Shown in pieces: positions 24,458 through 32,338 of a DNA stretch of 64,000 bases; position 1 is the first letter of the stretch, and each line of letters begins with the position of its first letter. The stretch spans positions 62,001 to 126,000 of the forward strand of contig NZ_JARUKV010000008.1 in assembly GCF_029688865.1 (NCBI RefSeq). The letters run 5' to 3'. A program made the position numbers and the translations under genes. This DNA is from Natronococcus sp. A-GB7 (lineage in GTDB: Archaea > Halobacteriota > Halobacteria > Halobacteriales > Natrialbaceae). The notes below the pieces were generated by a model. That model was not told the origin of the DNA. It searched no databases and saw nothing but the letters and a program-made list of their open reading frames with translations.

Positions 24458-24559
24458 GCCTGATTCGTCACCCGTTGCGTCTCTTTCGACGTCTGCAGAT
24501 CTCGCAGTGGTTGCTGTCATGCAACTGGGACGAATACGGAACCACCGGGGAACTCAGGC

Positions 24560-24649
24560 ATGCCTGAAGCAACACCACCAGATGAAGCGACTGAAATGGA
24601 AACTGTCACGCCGGCAGATAGAACTAAAATTGCAATCGAATTTGGATAG
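24560..24649 (+). pseudogene. Truncated 5' end of an alpha/beta hydrolase gene
   Basis: A 29-codon frame, beginning MPEATPPDEATEMETVTPAD and ending in TAG. It matches the first 29 residues of the intact hydrolase at 28189 at 17 positions, including METVT and the AD-T-IA-E pattern. Everything after that is lost; the intact but different hydrolase gene begins 14 nt later. It sits 130 nt after a repeat arm, as the intact paralogue sits 116 nt after its own. It is best explained as the remains of a duplicated repeat-plus-gene unit. Confidence 0.7.
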
Positions 24650-24662
24650 AGAGAATAGCCCA

Positions 24663-25499
24663 ATGAGTACAGAAACCCCGACGAACGAGGAGCGTATTCA
24701 CCGAGTCACGTCCGACGACGGCACCGAGATCGCCGGCCACGTGTACGGAGCGGGGCCGGCGTTGGTGTTCGTGCCCAGTCCGCTGGGCGTCGAGGCAAAC
24801 TGGGAGCCCATCGTGCCGTTCTTGAGCGATCAGTTCACCTGTTATACGATGAGCCTTCGAGGTCGCGGGCCGAGCGGGGACCACCCCAATCAATCGACCG
24901 AACGGCACGTACAGGACGTCGTCGCGTTCGCCGAGAGCATCGGTGAACCCGTGAGCCTCGTGGGAGTGTCTGGCAGCGGTATACTGGTACTCGGTGCGGC
25001 ACAGCACACCACAGCGGTCAACTCCGTCATCGTCCACGAGCCGTTCACGTACGGGGCACTCGACGAGGAGGAGACCGCAGAGTTTGACGAACTGTTCGAA
25101 CGGATGGCCACGGTTGCTGCAGAAGGTAACCTGTCCGATGCGGCCCGGACGTTCCTCGAGGGCGTCGCGACCGACGAGGAAATGGCCGCCATGGAGGAAT
25201 CAGACGAGTTCGAGAAACTGGCACCGACCGTCCCGCTGCTCTTCAAAGGTGTCGAGCAGACCGAAAACCGCCCAACCGACCCGTCGAGCCTTGCCACGAT
25301 CACCGTGCCAGTCCTTCTCTTAAAAGGGGACCGGTCGAGGCCCTTACTACATGCCGGTGTGACCTACGTGGCCGAGCATGTCGCTGAGGCCCACGTACGC
25401 GAGATCGCCGATGTCGGGCATGAGGCCGCCACGGTCGCGCCGGAGCCCCTGGCCGACCAGATAGACGAGTTTCTCGCCGACGAGCAGGTATCGATCTGA
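24663..25499 (+). CDS. Alpha/beta hydrolase
   Basis: 278 residues of the alpha/beta-hydrolase fold. The N-terminal strand region is VTSDDGTEIAGHVYGAGPAL, the nucleophile elbow is GVSGSG (Ser at about residue 104), and the catalytic His is in DVGHEA near residue 258; the acidic partner is probably in LLKGDRS. The usual HG oxyanion motif is replaced by VPSPLG. Substrate unknown; relatives include esterases, lactonases and haloperoxidase-like enzymes. ATG 24663 is chosen because the longer frame runs through the pseudogene region out of register. A paralogue lies at 28189 in the same array. Confidence 0.88.
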   Translation: MSTETPTNEERIHRVTSDDGTEIAGHVYGAGPALVFVPSPLGVEANWEPIVPFLSDQFTCYTMSLRGRGPSGDHPNQSTERHVQDVVAFAESIGEPVSLVGVSGSGILVLGAAQHTTAVNSVIVHEPFTYGALDEEETAEFDELFERMATVAAEGNLSDAARTFLEGVATDEEMAAMEESDEFEKLAPTVPLLFKGVEQTENRPTDPSSLATITVPVLLLKGDRSRPLLHAGVTYVAEHVAEAHVREIADVGHEAATVAPEPLADQIDEFLADEQVSI

Positions 25500-25814
25500 C
25501 CGGCGATCACTCACACCATCTCTGGCAGTCCTTCGATGGGCATCAAAACCGAGCAGACAGCTCGATAGAGATAGTCATCTCCCCGTGCTGAATATATGCT
25601 CTATATCCAGCACACAGTTTTTAACAGAATCTGGGTAGAACGTTCAGCCACTGCTGAATAGACAGCGCGAACGTGGCATGTCATCTGACTCGATCTACAA
25701 AAAGCAGTGATCGTTTGGTCCAGACCGTATGAGATTTATTCTCTTGCTCGAGGGATCGTGAATTCGTGTTTGGAAATGAATAAACGACTGCCGATAGAGA
25801 GAGGGAGAGCCTAA
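25500..25814. other. Intergenic block with full 85-nt element
   Basis: Holds the element at 25585-25669. The rest is unassigned; an A+T-rich patch at 25729-25745 may contribute to the promoter of the amidase gene. Confidence 0.5.
25585..25669 (+). repeat. 85-nt two-hairpin element, reference copy
   Basis: Hairpin 1 (25585-25613) has arms GTGCTGAATATA and TATATCCAGCAC (11 of 12 pairs) around TGCTC. A spacer containing ACAGAATCTGGGTAGAACG follows. Hairpin 2 is TTCAGC-CACT-GCTGAA (25643-25658), and the tail is TAGACAGCGCG. The last 62 nt equal 26848-26909 at 60 positions. Confidence 0.85.
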
Positions 25815-26810
25815 ATGTGTACGCGGTTGGTCTACATCGGGCCCGAGAATCTCGTTCTCACCGGCCGATCGATGGACTGGCACGGCGAGATCGGCACGAA
25901 CCTCTGGGTATTTCCACGAGGGATGGAACGATCGGGCGAAGTCGGTCCGAACTCGATGGAGTGGACCGCCGAGTACGGCAGCGTCACCGCCTCCGCGTAC
26001 GACATCGCGACGAGCGACGGGATGAACGAGGCGGGGCTGGTCACGAACCTCCTGTGGCTCACCGAATCCGACTATCCCGAGTGGGACGGCGAGACGCCCG
26101 GGCTCTCGATTTCGGTGTGGACGCAGTACGTCCTCGACAACTTCGCGACGGTCGCCGAAGCAGTCGATCACCACCGGAACGAGGAGTTCGTCGTCGTCTC
26201 CGACGAAATCCCGACAGAGGACCGATTCGCCACGCTACACCTATCGCTGTCGGATGCGACGGGTGACAGCGCGATCTTCGAATACCTCGACGGCGAGTTG
26301 ACGATCCACCATGATCGGGAGTATCAGGTCATGACGAACTCCCCGCCGTTCGACCGACAACTCGCACTCGCCGAGTACTGGTCGGAGATCGGCGGCACCG
26401 TCATGTTGCCGGGAACGAACCGACCATCCGACCGATTCGTCCGAGCGAGTTTCTTCGTGGACGCGATCCCGCAGACGCAGGATCGTCGTATTGCGACGGC
26501 GAGTGTCTTCGGTGCGATTCGTAACGTCTCCGTACCGTACGGGATCAGTACGCCGGACCAGCCAGAGATTTCCTCGACGCGCTGGCGGACGGTCGCCGAT
26601 CACGAGAGCCGACGCTACTACTTCGAGTCGGCACTGTCACCGAACGTCTTCTGGCTAGATCTCGACGGCATCGACTTCGCCCCCGATGCTGGTGTTCGAT
26701 CGTTGTCACTCGGCGAGAACCAGGCAAACATTTTCGCTGGGGACGTCGCCGATGACCTCGTCGAAACCGAACCGTTCGAATTTCTCGGCATCCCCGAACC
26801 TGCGAGCTAA
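25815..26810 (+). CDS. Choloylglycine hydrolase / penicillin V acylase family amidase
   Basis: 331 residues of the Ntn-hydrolase type that cuts linear amides (conjugated bile salts, penicillin V, N-acyl homoserine lactones, N-acyl ethanolamines). It starts MC, so Cys2 becomes the N-terminal nucleophile after Met removal. Arg18 and Asp21 (GRSMDW) and Asn175 (MTNSPPFD) are at the very residue numbers used by bile-salt hydrolases, and the later Arg is in PSDRFVRAS. All catalytic residues therefore look intact. No signal peptide, so it acts inside the cell. The natural substrate in a haloarchaeon is unknown. It is the sole gene of its repeat-bounded unit. Confidence 0.9.
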   Translation: MCTRLVYIGPENLVLTGRSMDWHGEIGTNLWVFPRGMERSGEVGPNSMEWTAEYGSVTASAYDIATSDGMNEAGLVTNLLWLTESDYPEWDGETPGLSISVWTQYVLDNFATVAEAVDHHRNEEFVVVSDEIPTEDRFATLHLSLSDATGDSAIFEYLDGELTIHHDREYQVMTNSPPFDRQLALAEYWSEIGGTVMLPGTNRPSDRFVRASFFVDAIPQTQDRRIATASVFGAIRNVSVPYGISTPDQPEISSTRWRTVADHESRRYYFESALSPNVFWLDLDGIDFAPDAGVRSLSLGENQANIFAGDVADDLVETEPFEFLGIPEPAS

Positions 26811-26824
26811 TCTCCGCTGCGTCT

Positions 26825-26909
26825 AAACAAGGCTCACGCTCTATATTCAGCACACAGTTTTTGACAGAATCTGGGTAGAACGTTCAGCCATTGCTGAATA
26901 GACAGCGCG
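26825..26909 (+). repeat. 85-nt two-hairpin element, copy
   Basis: Near-identical to the 25585 copy from CTCTATAT onward; the first dozen bases differ, so hairpin 1 has only its right arm. Hairpin 2 reads TTCAGC-CATT-GCTGAA. Confidence 0.85.
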
Positions 26910-27071
26910 TATCAGTCACTGGGTTCCGACCAGCGATGGCCGATCAAAATCTGTCGATCGACGGCAAGCAGCGACCGGCGATACACGTTGTCAATGTAAA
27001 GAGCGCTATGTGGCCGATACAATATGAAAGAGAGTCCGACCGTGACTTCTCCTGTGACCGCCGTTCGGTAC

Positions 27072-27845
27072 CTACTGGGTGTTCGTCATCCCGCCGTCAA
27101 CGACGAGCGATTCACCGGTTACGTAGTCCGAGAGATCGCTTGCGAGGTACAGCGCCGCATCCGCAACGTCTTCAGGTTGGCCCGCCCGCCGGGACGGGAT
27201 CGCCTGCAAGAAGTCCGCTTCGGCATCTGTGCCCATGATCGGGTAGTCGTCGGTCGTCATCGCCGTCTCGATCAGCCCCGGATGGATCGCGTTTACTCGA
27301 ATGCCATCTGGCCCCAGTTTCCCTGCCATGGCGTATGTGAACAGCCGCACAGCACCTTTCGTCCCGCAGTAGGTGACGAACTCACCCGACCCCTCGAGAC
27401 CGGCGACCGACGCGAGGTTGATGATCCGACCACCATCGCCTTCGACCATCCGCTTTGCCGCCGCTTGCGCGCCGAAAAAGACACCTTTGACGTTGATGTC
27501 CATCATTCGGCCGAACGCGTCCTCGTCGACTTCGAGGAATTCCTCGCCGTGGAAGATGCCCGCGTTGTTCACCATTACGGTGACGCCGCCGAACTCCTCG
27601 GCAGCCTCGACCGCCGCTTCGAGGTCAGCGACCTTTGTGACGTCACACTCGACGAACGTCGCCTTCGCGTCCGTTTCGGCCTCGATCAGTTCGTGCGTTG
27701 GTTTCCCGCCCTCTCGAGGCGACTCCTGAATGTCCGCGACAACGATGTCGGCCCCCTCTGCAGCGAACCGACGAGCGATCGCGCGTCCGTTTCCGCTTGA
27801 ACCACCCGTAACAACTGCTACGTCGTCCGTGAGTAATGGAGACAT
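27072..27845 (-). CDS. Short-chain dehydrogenase/reductase (SDR)
   Basis: 257 residues of classical SDR. The cofactor motif TGGSSGNGRAIA is near the start. VVADIQ at the end of strand 2 has an acidic residue that favours NAD. NNAG, the catalytic Ser in INLASVAG, YCGTK (Tyr and Lys), and HPGLIETAM are all present. The C terminus SDYVTGESLVVDGGM is typical of 3-oxoacyl-ACP reductase or glucose-dehydrogenase-like SDRs. Substrate unknown. ATG 27845 is chosen over TTG 27854. It points against the hydrolase genes on both sides and is alone in its repeat-bounded unit. Confidence 0.93.
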   Translation of the reverse strand: MSPLLTDDVAVVTGGSSGNGRAIARRFAAEGADIVVADIQESPREGGKPTHELIEAETDAKATFVECDVTKVADLEAAVEAAEEFGGVTVMVNNAGIFHGEEFLEVDEDAFGRMMDINVKGVFFGAQAAAKRMVEGDGGRIINLASVAGLEGSGEFVTYCGTKGAVRLFTYAMAGKLGPDGIRVNAIHPGLIETAMTTDDYPIMGTDAEADFLQAIPSRRAGQPEDVADAALYLASDLSDYVTGESLVVDGGMTNTQ

Positions 27846-28188
27846 GACACACAATCTAGGTCGGGTGAGGATATAGCTTTAGCGCGAGTGACATACCCCA
27901 GGCGCAGTGACCAATGTTTGGCTGAGTAGCGTACAGGAGTCTGTTCTCTCCCTCCCACCAGCGAACATATTTTATTAATATCCCAACGAATGAATCGGGT
28001 TTAATGTGCTGAACTCATGCTCTATATTCAGTAGACACTTTCTGACAGGATCGGAATAAGACATTCAGCTCCTGCTGAATACAGAGCGCGAATCGGTCAC
28101 CGACTGCACTCTCTTCGGGCAGTGCAGATTTGGTACCCGTTGACGCTATGTGACGGCCCAACACAGTCGAATAACGGTGAGCGAACAC
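27846..28188. other. Divergent promoter region with full 85-nt element
   Basis: Contains an A+T-rich patch (27966-27982) and the element at 28006-28090. The remaining sequence is a leader of about 100 nt before the hydrolase ATG, weakly similar in position to that before the fragment at 24560. Confidence 0.5.
28006..28090 (+). repeat. 85-nt two-hairpin element, copy
   Basis: Full length. Hairpin 1 is weakened (CTGAA/TTCAG); hairpin 2 is the best of all copies, ATTCAGC-TCCT-GCTGAAT. The right end and the following AATCGGTCAC are shared with 24430-24457. Confidence 0.82.
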
Positions 28189-29019
28189 ATGGCTGAAGCA
28201 TCCTCACCGGACGAAGGCGAGATGATGGAAACCGTCACGTCCGCAGATGGAACCGAGATCGCGTTCGAGCGAACAGGGAGTGGGCCGCCGCTCGTGTTCG
28301 TCCACGGTACTGGCGTTGATTATACGTGGTGGGACCTCTCCGGAGTTAGTCCTGCACTTGCAGACCATTGCACGGTCTACGCAATCAACCGTCGTGGGCG
28401 CGGCGAGAGTGGCGACGCCGAGGAATACAAGCTGGAACGGGAGGTCAAGGACGTGCTCGCAGTCGTCGAGCCGATTGACGACCCAGTAACCCTGCTTGGA
28501 CATTCCTATGGCGCTAATATATCGCTGGAGGCTGCCCGGCAAACTAATCATCTCTCTGACCTCATTCTCAACGATCCAGTCATACCCGTTGGCGACGACT
28601 ATCCCGACGGCGACGCATTAGTTGGTGAACTAACATCGCTACTAGCCGATGGCCAACCCGAGCAGGCGTTGGTGTTCATCTGGCAAGCGGCGGGGGTCCC
28701 ACAACCGCTCATCGACGAGGCTCGTTCGACTCCGAACTGGCGAGAACTCGTGGATGCCGCCGATACGATCCTCCGCGAGTTGCAAGCGATCACCGAGAAC
28801 GATTTCGATGCGCCCCGGTTCGCTGGGATGACCACGCCGACGCTGTTGTTGTCCGGGAGTGAGAGTTCCGAAATTCATAACGATACGAAGGAAGCGGTCA
28901 GCAACGCGGTCCCGAATTGCCGAACCGTGACCTTCGATGGACACGGCCACTTTGCAATGGTCACCACACAAGATCGGTTCATCGATGAAGTACTCGCAGT
29001 CGTCCGTGAATCGAACTAA
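28189..29019 (+). CDS. Alpha/beta hydrolase
   Basis: 276 residues. FVHGTGVDYTWWD supplies the oxyanion region, GHSYGA the nucleophile elbow (Ser near residue 107), and GHGHFAM the catalytic His near 258; the acid is probably in LLSGSES. The order and length fit small soluble esterase/lactonase-like hydrolases. It is related to the hydrolase at 24663 and more closely to the fragment at 24560. ATG 28189 is chosen rather than GTG 28150 because the fragment aligns from this Met. Sole gene of its unit. Confidence 0.9.
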   Translation: MAEASSPDEGEMMETVTSADGTEIAFERTGSGPPLVFVHGTGVDYTWWDLSGVSPALADHCTVYAINRRGRGESGDAEEYKLEREVKDVLAVVEPIDDPVTLLGHSYGANISLEAARQTNHLSDLILNDPVIPVGDDYPDGDALVGELTSLLADGQPEQALVFIWQAAGVPQPLIDEARSTPNWRELVDAADTILRELQAITENDFDAPRFAGMTTPTLLLSGSESSEIHNDTKEAVSNAVPNCRTVTFDGHGHFAMVTTQDRFIDEVLAVVRESN

Positions 29020-29345
29020 TGGATCAGCGGCTAGCTCCGACAGCCCAGGACCTGTTCAGTATGCAGATCTACTGAACAGCCGGTTCATTGAATCCGAGGG
29101 AGAAACAAACAAAGCCGTCGTGCTGCATACATCCTCTATATTCAGCGGCCTTCTCTTGGCAGCTATCGGAGGGATCGATTGCTGTGCCGTTATCCACTTG
29201 ACCTGCACGTAGCGCGAGTTTCACTCCCCACTCTCAATAACGAAATCGTGCTACTATCTACTGGTAGAGACGGCTCGAGGCGTCCGAAGCGGACGGACAG
29301 CGACGTGTCTGGACGGGGTTTACGAAAACCGCAAAAGCGGAACCG
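29020..29345. other. Intergenic block at the right edge of the array
   Basis: Family-B repeat at 29050-29148, then about 200 nt without gene or recognised signal, reaching the end of the FKBP gene. GC content rises to the core level here. Confidence 0.5.
29050..29148 (+). repeat. Family-B repeat, copy 2
   Basis: Matches 21601-21695: ATGCAGAT near the start, then GAAACAAACAAAG and CGTCGTGCTGCA. It closes with the left-hairpin half of the 85-nt element (29120-29148). Confidence 0.7.
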
Positions 29346-30326
29346 TTACTCCTCGGCGCCTTCGAGCTCCTCGACGATCTCGTCGGCGTCGACGTCGGCC
29401 TCCTCGAGGGCTTCCTCGATGTCGGCCTCGCCGCCTGCGCCGCCGCCCATGCCGCCCATCATGCCGGGCATGCCCATGCCGCCCATGCCGTCGATGACCT
29501 CCTGGACGATAACGCGGTCGACGCCCAGCTTGTCGATGACGTCCTGACCGATCTGCTGTTTGCCCATCATCCACTGCTGGTTCATCGTCATCTGGGGCGT
29601 GGCCTCGAGGTAGAGCGTCTCCTTCTCGACGACCTCGGTCTCGAACTCGGGCTCGGCATCCTCGTCGTCCTCGTCGTCCTCGTCGTCCTCGTCGGACTCG
29701 ACGGGGACCTCCTCCTCGACCTCGTCGGTCTCGATCCAGAGGTCGGGCTCCATCCCGAGGTACATCTCGAACAGGCCGGCGGCCTGCTGTTCGACGTCGT
29801 CGACCTCCTCGACGACCTCGTACTCGTACTCGACGTCCTCACCCGCGAGCGGGTGGTTGAAGTCGACGCGGGCGCGGCCGCCGACGATCGTGCTGATGTA
29901 GCCCTGCTTGCCGTCGATCTGGACGTTCGCGCCGGGGTAGCGGTCGTCCTCGTCGATCTTCTCGGCGCTGACGGTCTGGACGTCGTCCGGATCGTACTCG
30001 CCGAAGGCCTCCGCGGCCTCGATCGTGACGGTGCCGGAGTCGCCGACCTCGCCGCCGATGATGGCCTCCTCGACCTCGTCGAAGATGTGGCCCTCGCCGA
30101 GGACGAGCGTGCGCGGCTCGAACTCCTCGGCCTGGTCGGCGACGCCCTCCTCCTCGGCGACCTCGGGGTCGGTCGTGTCGACCAGCTGGTCGTCCTCGGT
30201 GGTGTAGGCGGTGTAGGCGAGCGTTACGAAGTCGCCGGCCTGAAGCCCCTCGGCTTCATCGGCGTCTTCGTTCTCGTCGACGTCATCGGCCTGCGCTTCG
30301 GCTTCGGCTTCCTCTTCCTCGGTCAT
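29346..30326 (-). CDS. FKBP-type peptidyl-prolyl isomerase (SlyD-like)
   Basis: 326 residues. After a Glu/Asp-rich N terminus, the FKBP domain begins GDFVTLAYTAYT and has the inserted-flap chaperone domain of SlyD-type proteins: LGEGHIFDEVEEAIIG, then AFGEYDPDDVQTV, and FNHPLAGEDVEYEYEV returning to the FKBP core. The C-terminal extension has an Asp/Glu run, then a Gly/Met-rich tract (MGGMGMPGMMGGMGGG), possibly metal- or client-binding. It helps protein folding by turning prolyl bonds. Length is normal for haloarchaea. Confidence 0.92.
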   Translation of the reverse strand: MTEEEEAEAEAQADDVDENEDADEAEGLQAGDFVTLAYTAYTTEDDQLVDTTDPEVAEEEGVADQAEEFEPRTLVLGEGHIFDEVEEAIIGGEVGDSGTVTIEAAEAFGEYDPDDVQTVSAEKIDEDDRYPGANVQIDGKQGYISTIVGGRARVDFNHPLAGEDVEYEYEVVEEVDDVEQQAAGLFEMYLGMEPDLWIETDEVEEEVPVESDEDDEDDEDDEDAEPEFETEVVEKETLYLEATPQMTMNQQWMMGKQQIGQDVIDKLGVDRVIVQEVIDGMGGMGMPGMMGGMGGGAGGEADIEEALEEADVDADEIVEELEGAEE

Positions 30327-30414
30327 ACGTTGTACGTCCGCCCGTCTACATTTAAGTACGACGTTTTCTCCCGAGAGCGACTGTTACTTAGGACCCGTCG
30401 ACCTTTTCCGAGGC

Positions 30415-30963
30415 ATGTACGAGGTCGAGGTCAAAGTGCCCGCCGATCTCGAGGTTGTCCGCGCTCGACTGGACGAACTCGAGGCAACGCCGATCGGCGC
30501 CGTCGTCCAGGAGGACACCTACTACGACGCGCCTCACCGATCGTTTCCCGAGACCGACGAGGCGCTGCGCATCCGTACCGAGCGGCCCGAGGACGACCCC
30601 GACGAGACCCGCCTCACGTACAAGGGACCCCTCGTCGACGACGCCTCGAAGAGCCGCGAGGAGGTCGAGACCGCGATCGGCAGCGGCGAGAAGGTCGACA
30701 CCGTCCTGACGAAGTTGGGGTTCGAGCCCGCCGCGACGGTCCGCAAAGAGCGCGACCGATTCGAACTCGAGGGGTACACGGTCACCCTCGACTCGGTCGC
30801 GGACGTCGGCGAGTACGTCGAGGTCGAGACGGAAGTCGACGACGAGACCGACCTCGAGCCCGCCCGCGAGGGCGCGTTCGACGTCCTCGAGGAACTCGGG
30901 CTCGATCCGGACGAGCAGCTCCGGACCTCGTATCTCGAACTGTTGCTCGAGTCCGACTCGTAA
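30415..30963 (+). CDS. CYTH-domain protein (class IV adenylate cyclase / CyaB-like)
   Basis: 182 residues. The EVEVKV motif at residues 3-8 is the CYTH signature (ExExK), followed by alternating charged strands (EDTYYDAP, LRIRTE, TRLTYKGP, RKERDRFE, VEVETEV) that line a triphosphate-binding tunnel. CYTH proteins include CyaB-type cyclases and triphosphatases; the reaction in archaea is not settled. ATG 30415 starts directly at the motif. Divergent from the FKBP gene. Confidence 0.88.
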   Translation: MYEVEVKVPADLEVVRARLDELEATPIGAVVQEDTYYDAPHRSFPETDEALRIRTERPEDDPDETRLTYKGPLVDDASKSREEVETAIGSGEKVDTVLTKLGFEPAATVRKERDRFELEGYTVTLDSVADVGEYVEVETEVDDETDLEPAREGAFDVLEELGLDPDEQLRTSYLELLLESDS

Positions 30964-30978
30964 GCGATCGTCGGCGAC

Positions 30979-31500
30979 TCACCGCTCGGCCGTCTCGCTC
31001 TCGGCGGCCACCTCGTCTACCTTCTCGAGCAGGTCGTCGATCTCCGGCCGATCGAACGTCGAGTTGCCCTTGTAGACGGCCCCGACCGTCGGCCGATCGC
31101 CGCGGCGGTCGACGACGACGACCGACGGCATCCGACCGAAGAAGTCGCTGACGTTGCCGAGCACGCCGAACCGGACGGGCTGGTCGTAGGCGTCGCCGAC
31201 CCGAGTCTCCGGATCCGCAAGCAGCGGGTACGGCAGCTCGTAGGCCGATTGCCACTCCTCGACGCGCTCGAGGGGTTCCGGAACGATCGAGACGATCTCC
31301 GCGTTGCGCTCTCTGAACGCCTCGACGTGCTCGGCGAGCGATCGAACCTGATCCCGACAGTTCGTACAGTAGTGATCACGCTGGAAGAACAGGACGACGA
31401 AGGCGACGTCGTCGGGGAGCGCGGCGAGCGAGAACGGGTCGGGACCGGCGGCCGTGTTCGGGAGCGAGAAATCGGGTGCATCGGGAGCGTCGGGAGCCAT
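30979..31500 (-). CDS. Peroxiredoxin/AhpC-TSA-like thioredoxin-fold protein
   Basis: 173 residues. PDFSLPN opens a peroxiredoxin-like fold, and YCTNCRDQ at about residues 44-51 carries two cysteines as CxxC rather than the single peroxidatic Cys of classical peroxiredoxins. PYPLLADPETRVGDAY follows. It probably reduces peroxides or disulfides in the cytoplasm. Convergent with the CYTH gene. Alternative: a thiol oxidoreductase of the AhpC-like group. Confidence 0.82.
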   Translation of the reverse strand: MAPDAPDAPDFSLPNTAAGPDPFSLAALPDDVAFVVLFFQRDHYCTNCRDQVRSLAEHVEAFRERNAEIVSIVPEPLERVEEWQSAYELPYPLLADPETRVGDAYDQPVRFGVLGNVSDFFGRMPSVVVVDRRGDRPTVGAVYKGNSTFDRPEIDDLLEKVDEVAAESETAER

Positions 31501-31556
31501 ACGAATCGTTTCCGCTCCCGCCGCAAAGGCATTACTCCGACAGTCGGTCTCGTCGG

Positions 31557-32258
31557 CTACGGGGCGCCGTCGAATCGCCGCCCGACCTCGGCTCTCGTCT
31601 CGCGCACGATTCGGCGCTCCGCGGCCTCCATCGCCCGGATCGCCTCGTCGGTGTACTCGATCGATCCCGTCGGCAGCCCGGCGGCGAACGGCCCGCCGAC
31701 GAACTCGCCGGGATCGAGCTCGACCGCGAAGACGAACGCGTCCCGGTGTCGCCCGAGCGGGCCGGTAAACGGGAACGCCTCCTCGACGAGTTCGAGCGCG
31801 TCGTCGCGATCGAACGCAGCCCGAACCGCCGGCCAGAACCCCGTCTCCGGTCGCTCGACGATGGGTTCGATCCCGTCGCCGAGACGCGCCAGTCGCTCGA
31901 GAACCTCCTCGCGGACGGCCCGTCGCCTGGCCGGCGGAACGTCCGGACGGAGCGCCTCGACGTAGCTATCGCGCGCGAGCAGCTCGTCCGCGAACTCCTC
32001 GATCGGCGCGTCGCCGTCGACGTACTCAAGGACGATGTCGAACTGCTCGAGCGAGCGTCGGCGGTACGTCGCGAGCTCCGGTTCGACGACCGCCCGCTCG
32101 AGGCCGTCGGCGTTTTTCCGGAGCAGATCGACGGCCGTCCCGCCGAGCCCGAGCCCGCTACCCCGCAGCGCTCGGCCGACGCTGAACTCCCGGCGGGTCG
32201 CGTCGATCGTTCGGTCGACGAACGTCTCGAACCCGGCTCTGGCGGCTTCACGACTCAT
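31557..32258 (-). CDS. Conserved hypothetical protein
   Basis: 233 residues, mostly helical and rich in Arg and Glu, with no membrane segment, signal peptide or metal motif. Distinctive segments are RRRSLEQFDIVLEYVDGDAP and HRDAFVFAVELDPGEFVGGP. I do not recognise the family. ATG 32258. Upstream and divergent lies the UbiA gene, with 80 nt between them. It appears to be a normal core gene by composition. Confidence 0.75.
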   Translation of the reverse strand: MSREAARAGFETFVDRTIDATRREFSVGRALRGSGLGLGGTAVDLLRKNADGLERAVVEPELATYRRRSLEQFDIVLEYVDGDAPIEEFADELLARDSYVEALRPDVPPARRRAVREEVLERLARLGDGIEPIVERPETGFWPAVRAAFDRDDALELVEEAFPFTGPLGRHRDAFVFAVELDPGEFVGGPFAAGLPTGSIEYTDEAIRAMEAAERRIVRETRAEVGRRFDGAP

Positions 32259-32338
32259 ACCTCGCGTTCTCGGCGCTCGGTGGCGATGAACCTTCGGGCA
32301 TCGACAGAGCTACCATCGGCGGACGATGACCGAACGGC

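Larger units (their letters stand above)
24227..24662. other. Intergenic block with repeat arm and gene fragment
   Basis: Contains a 7-bp hairpin TGAAACC/GGTTTCA (24395-24422), the repeat right arm at 24429-24457, and the truncated hydrolase start at 24560-24649. The remainder shows nothing recognisable. Confidence 0.55.
20312..29148. other. Repeat-partitioned accessory array (cassette-like region)
   Basis: About 8.8 kb in which small units, usually of one gene, are separated by full or partial copies of an 85-nt two-hairpin element. Boundaries lie near 20312, 20813, 21532-21695, 23096, 24429, 25585, 26825, 28006 and 29050. Genes point both ways, are unrelated to one another apart from the two alpha/beta hydrolases, and several have lower GC than the flanking core genome. 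No recombinase or transposase gene was found inside. Confidence 0.6.

Noticed and set aside
24429-24662. N-terminal extension of the alpha/beta hydrolase by 78 codons
   Set aside because: It would begin in the repeat arm and cross the pseudogene region in another frame; the hydrolase fold begins after ATG 24663.
20312-29148. Insertion sequence with transposase in the repeat-rich region
   Set aside because: No frame shows a DDE, HUH or serine/tyrosine recombinase motif; only the repeats suggest mobility.
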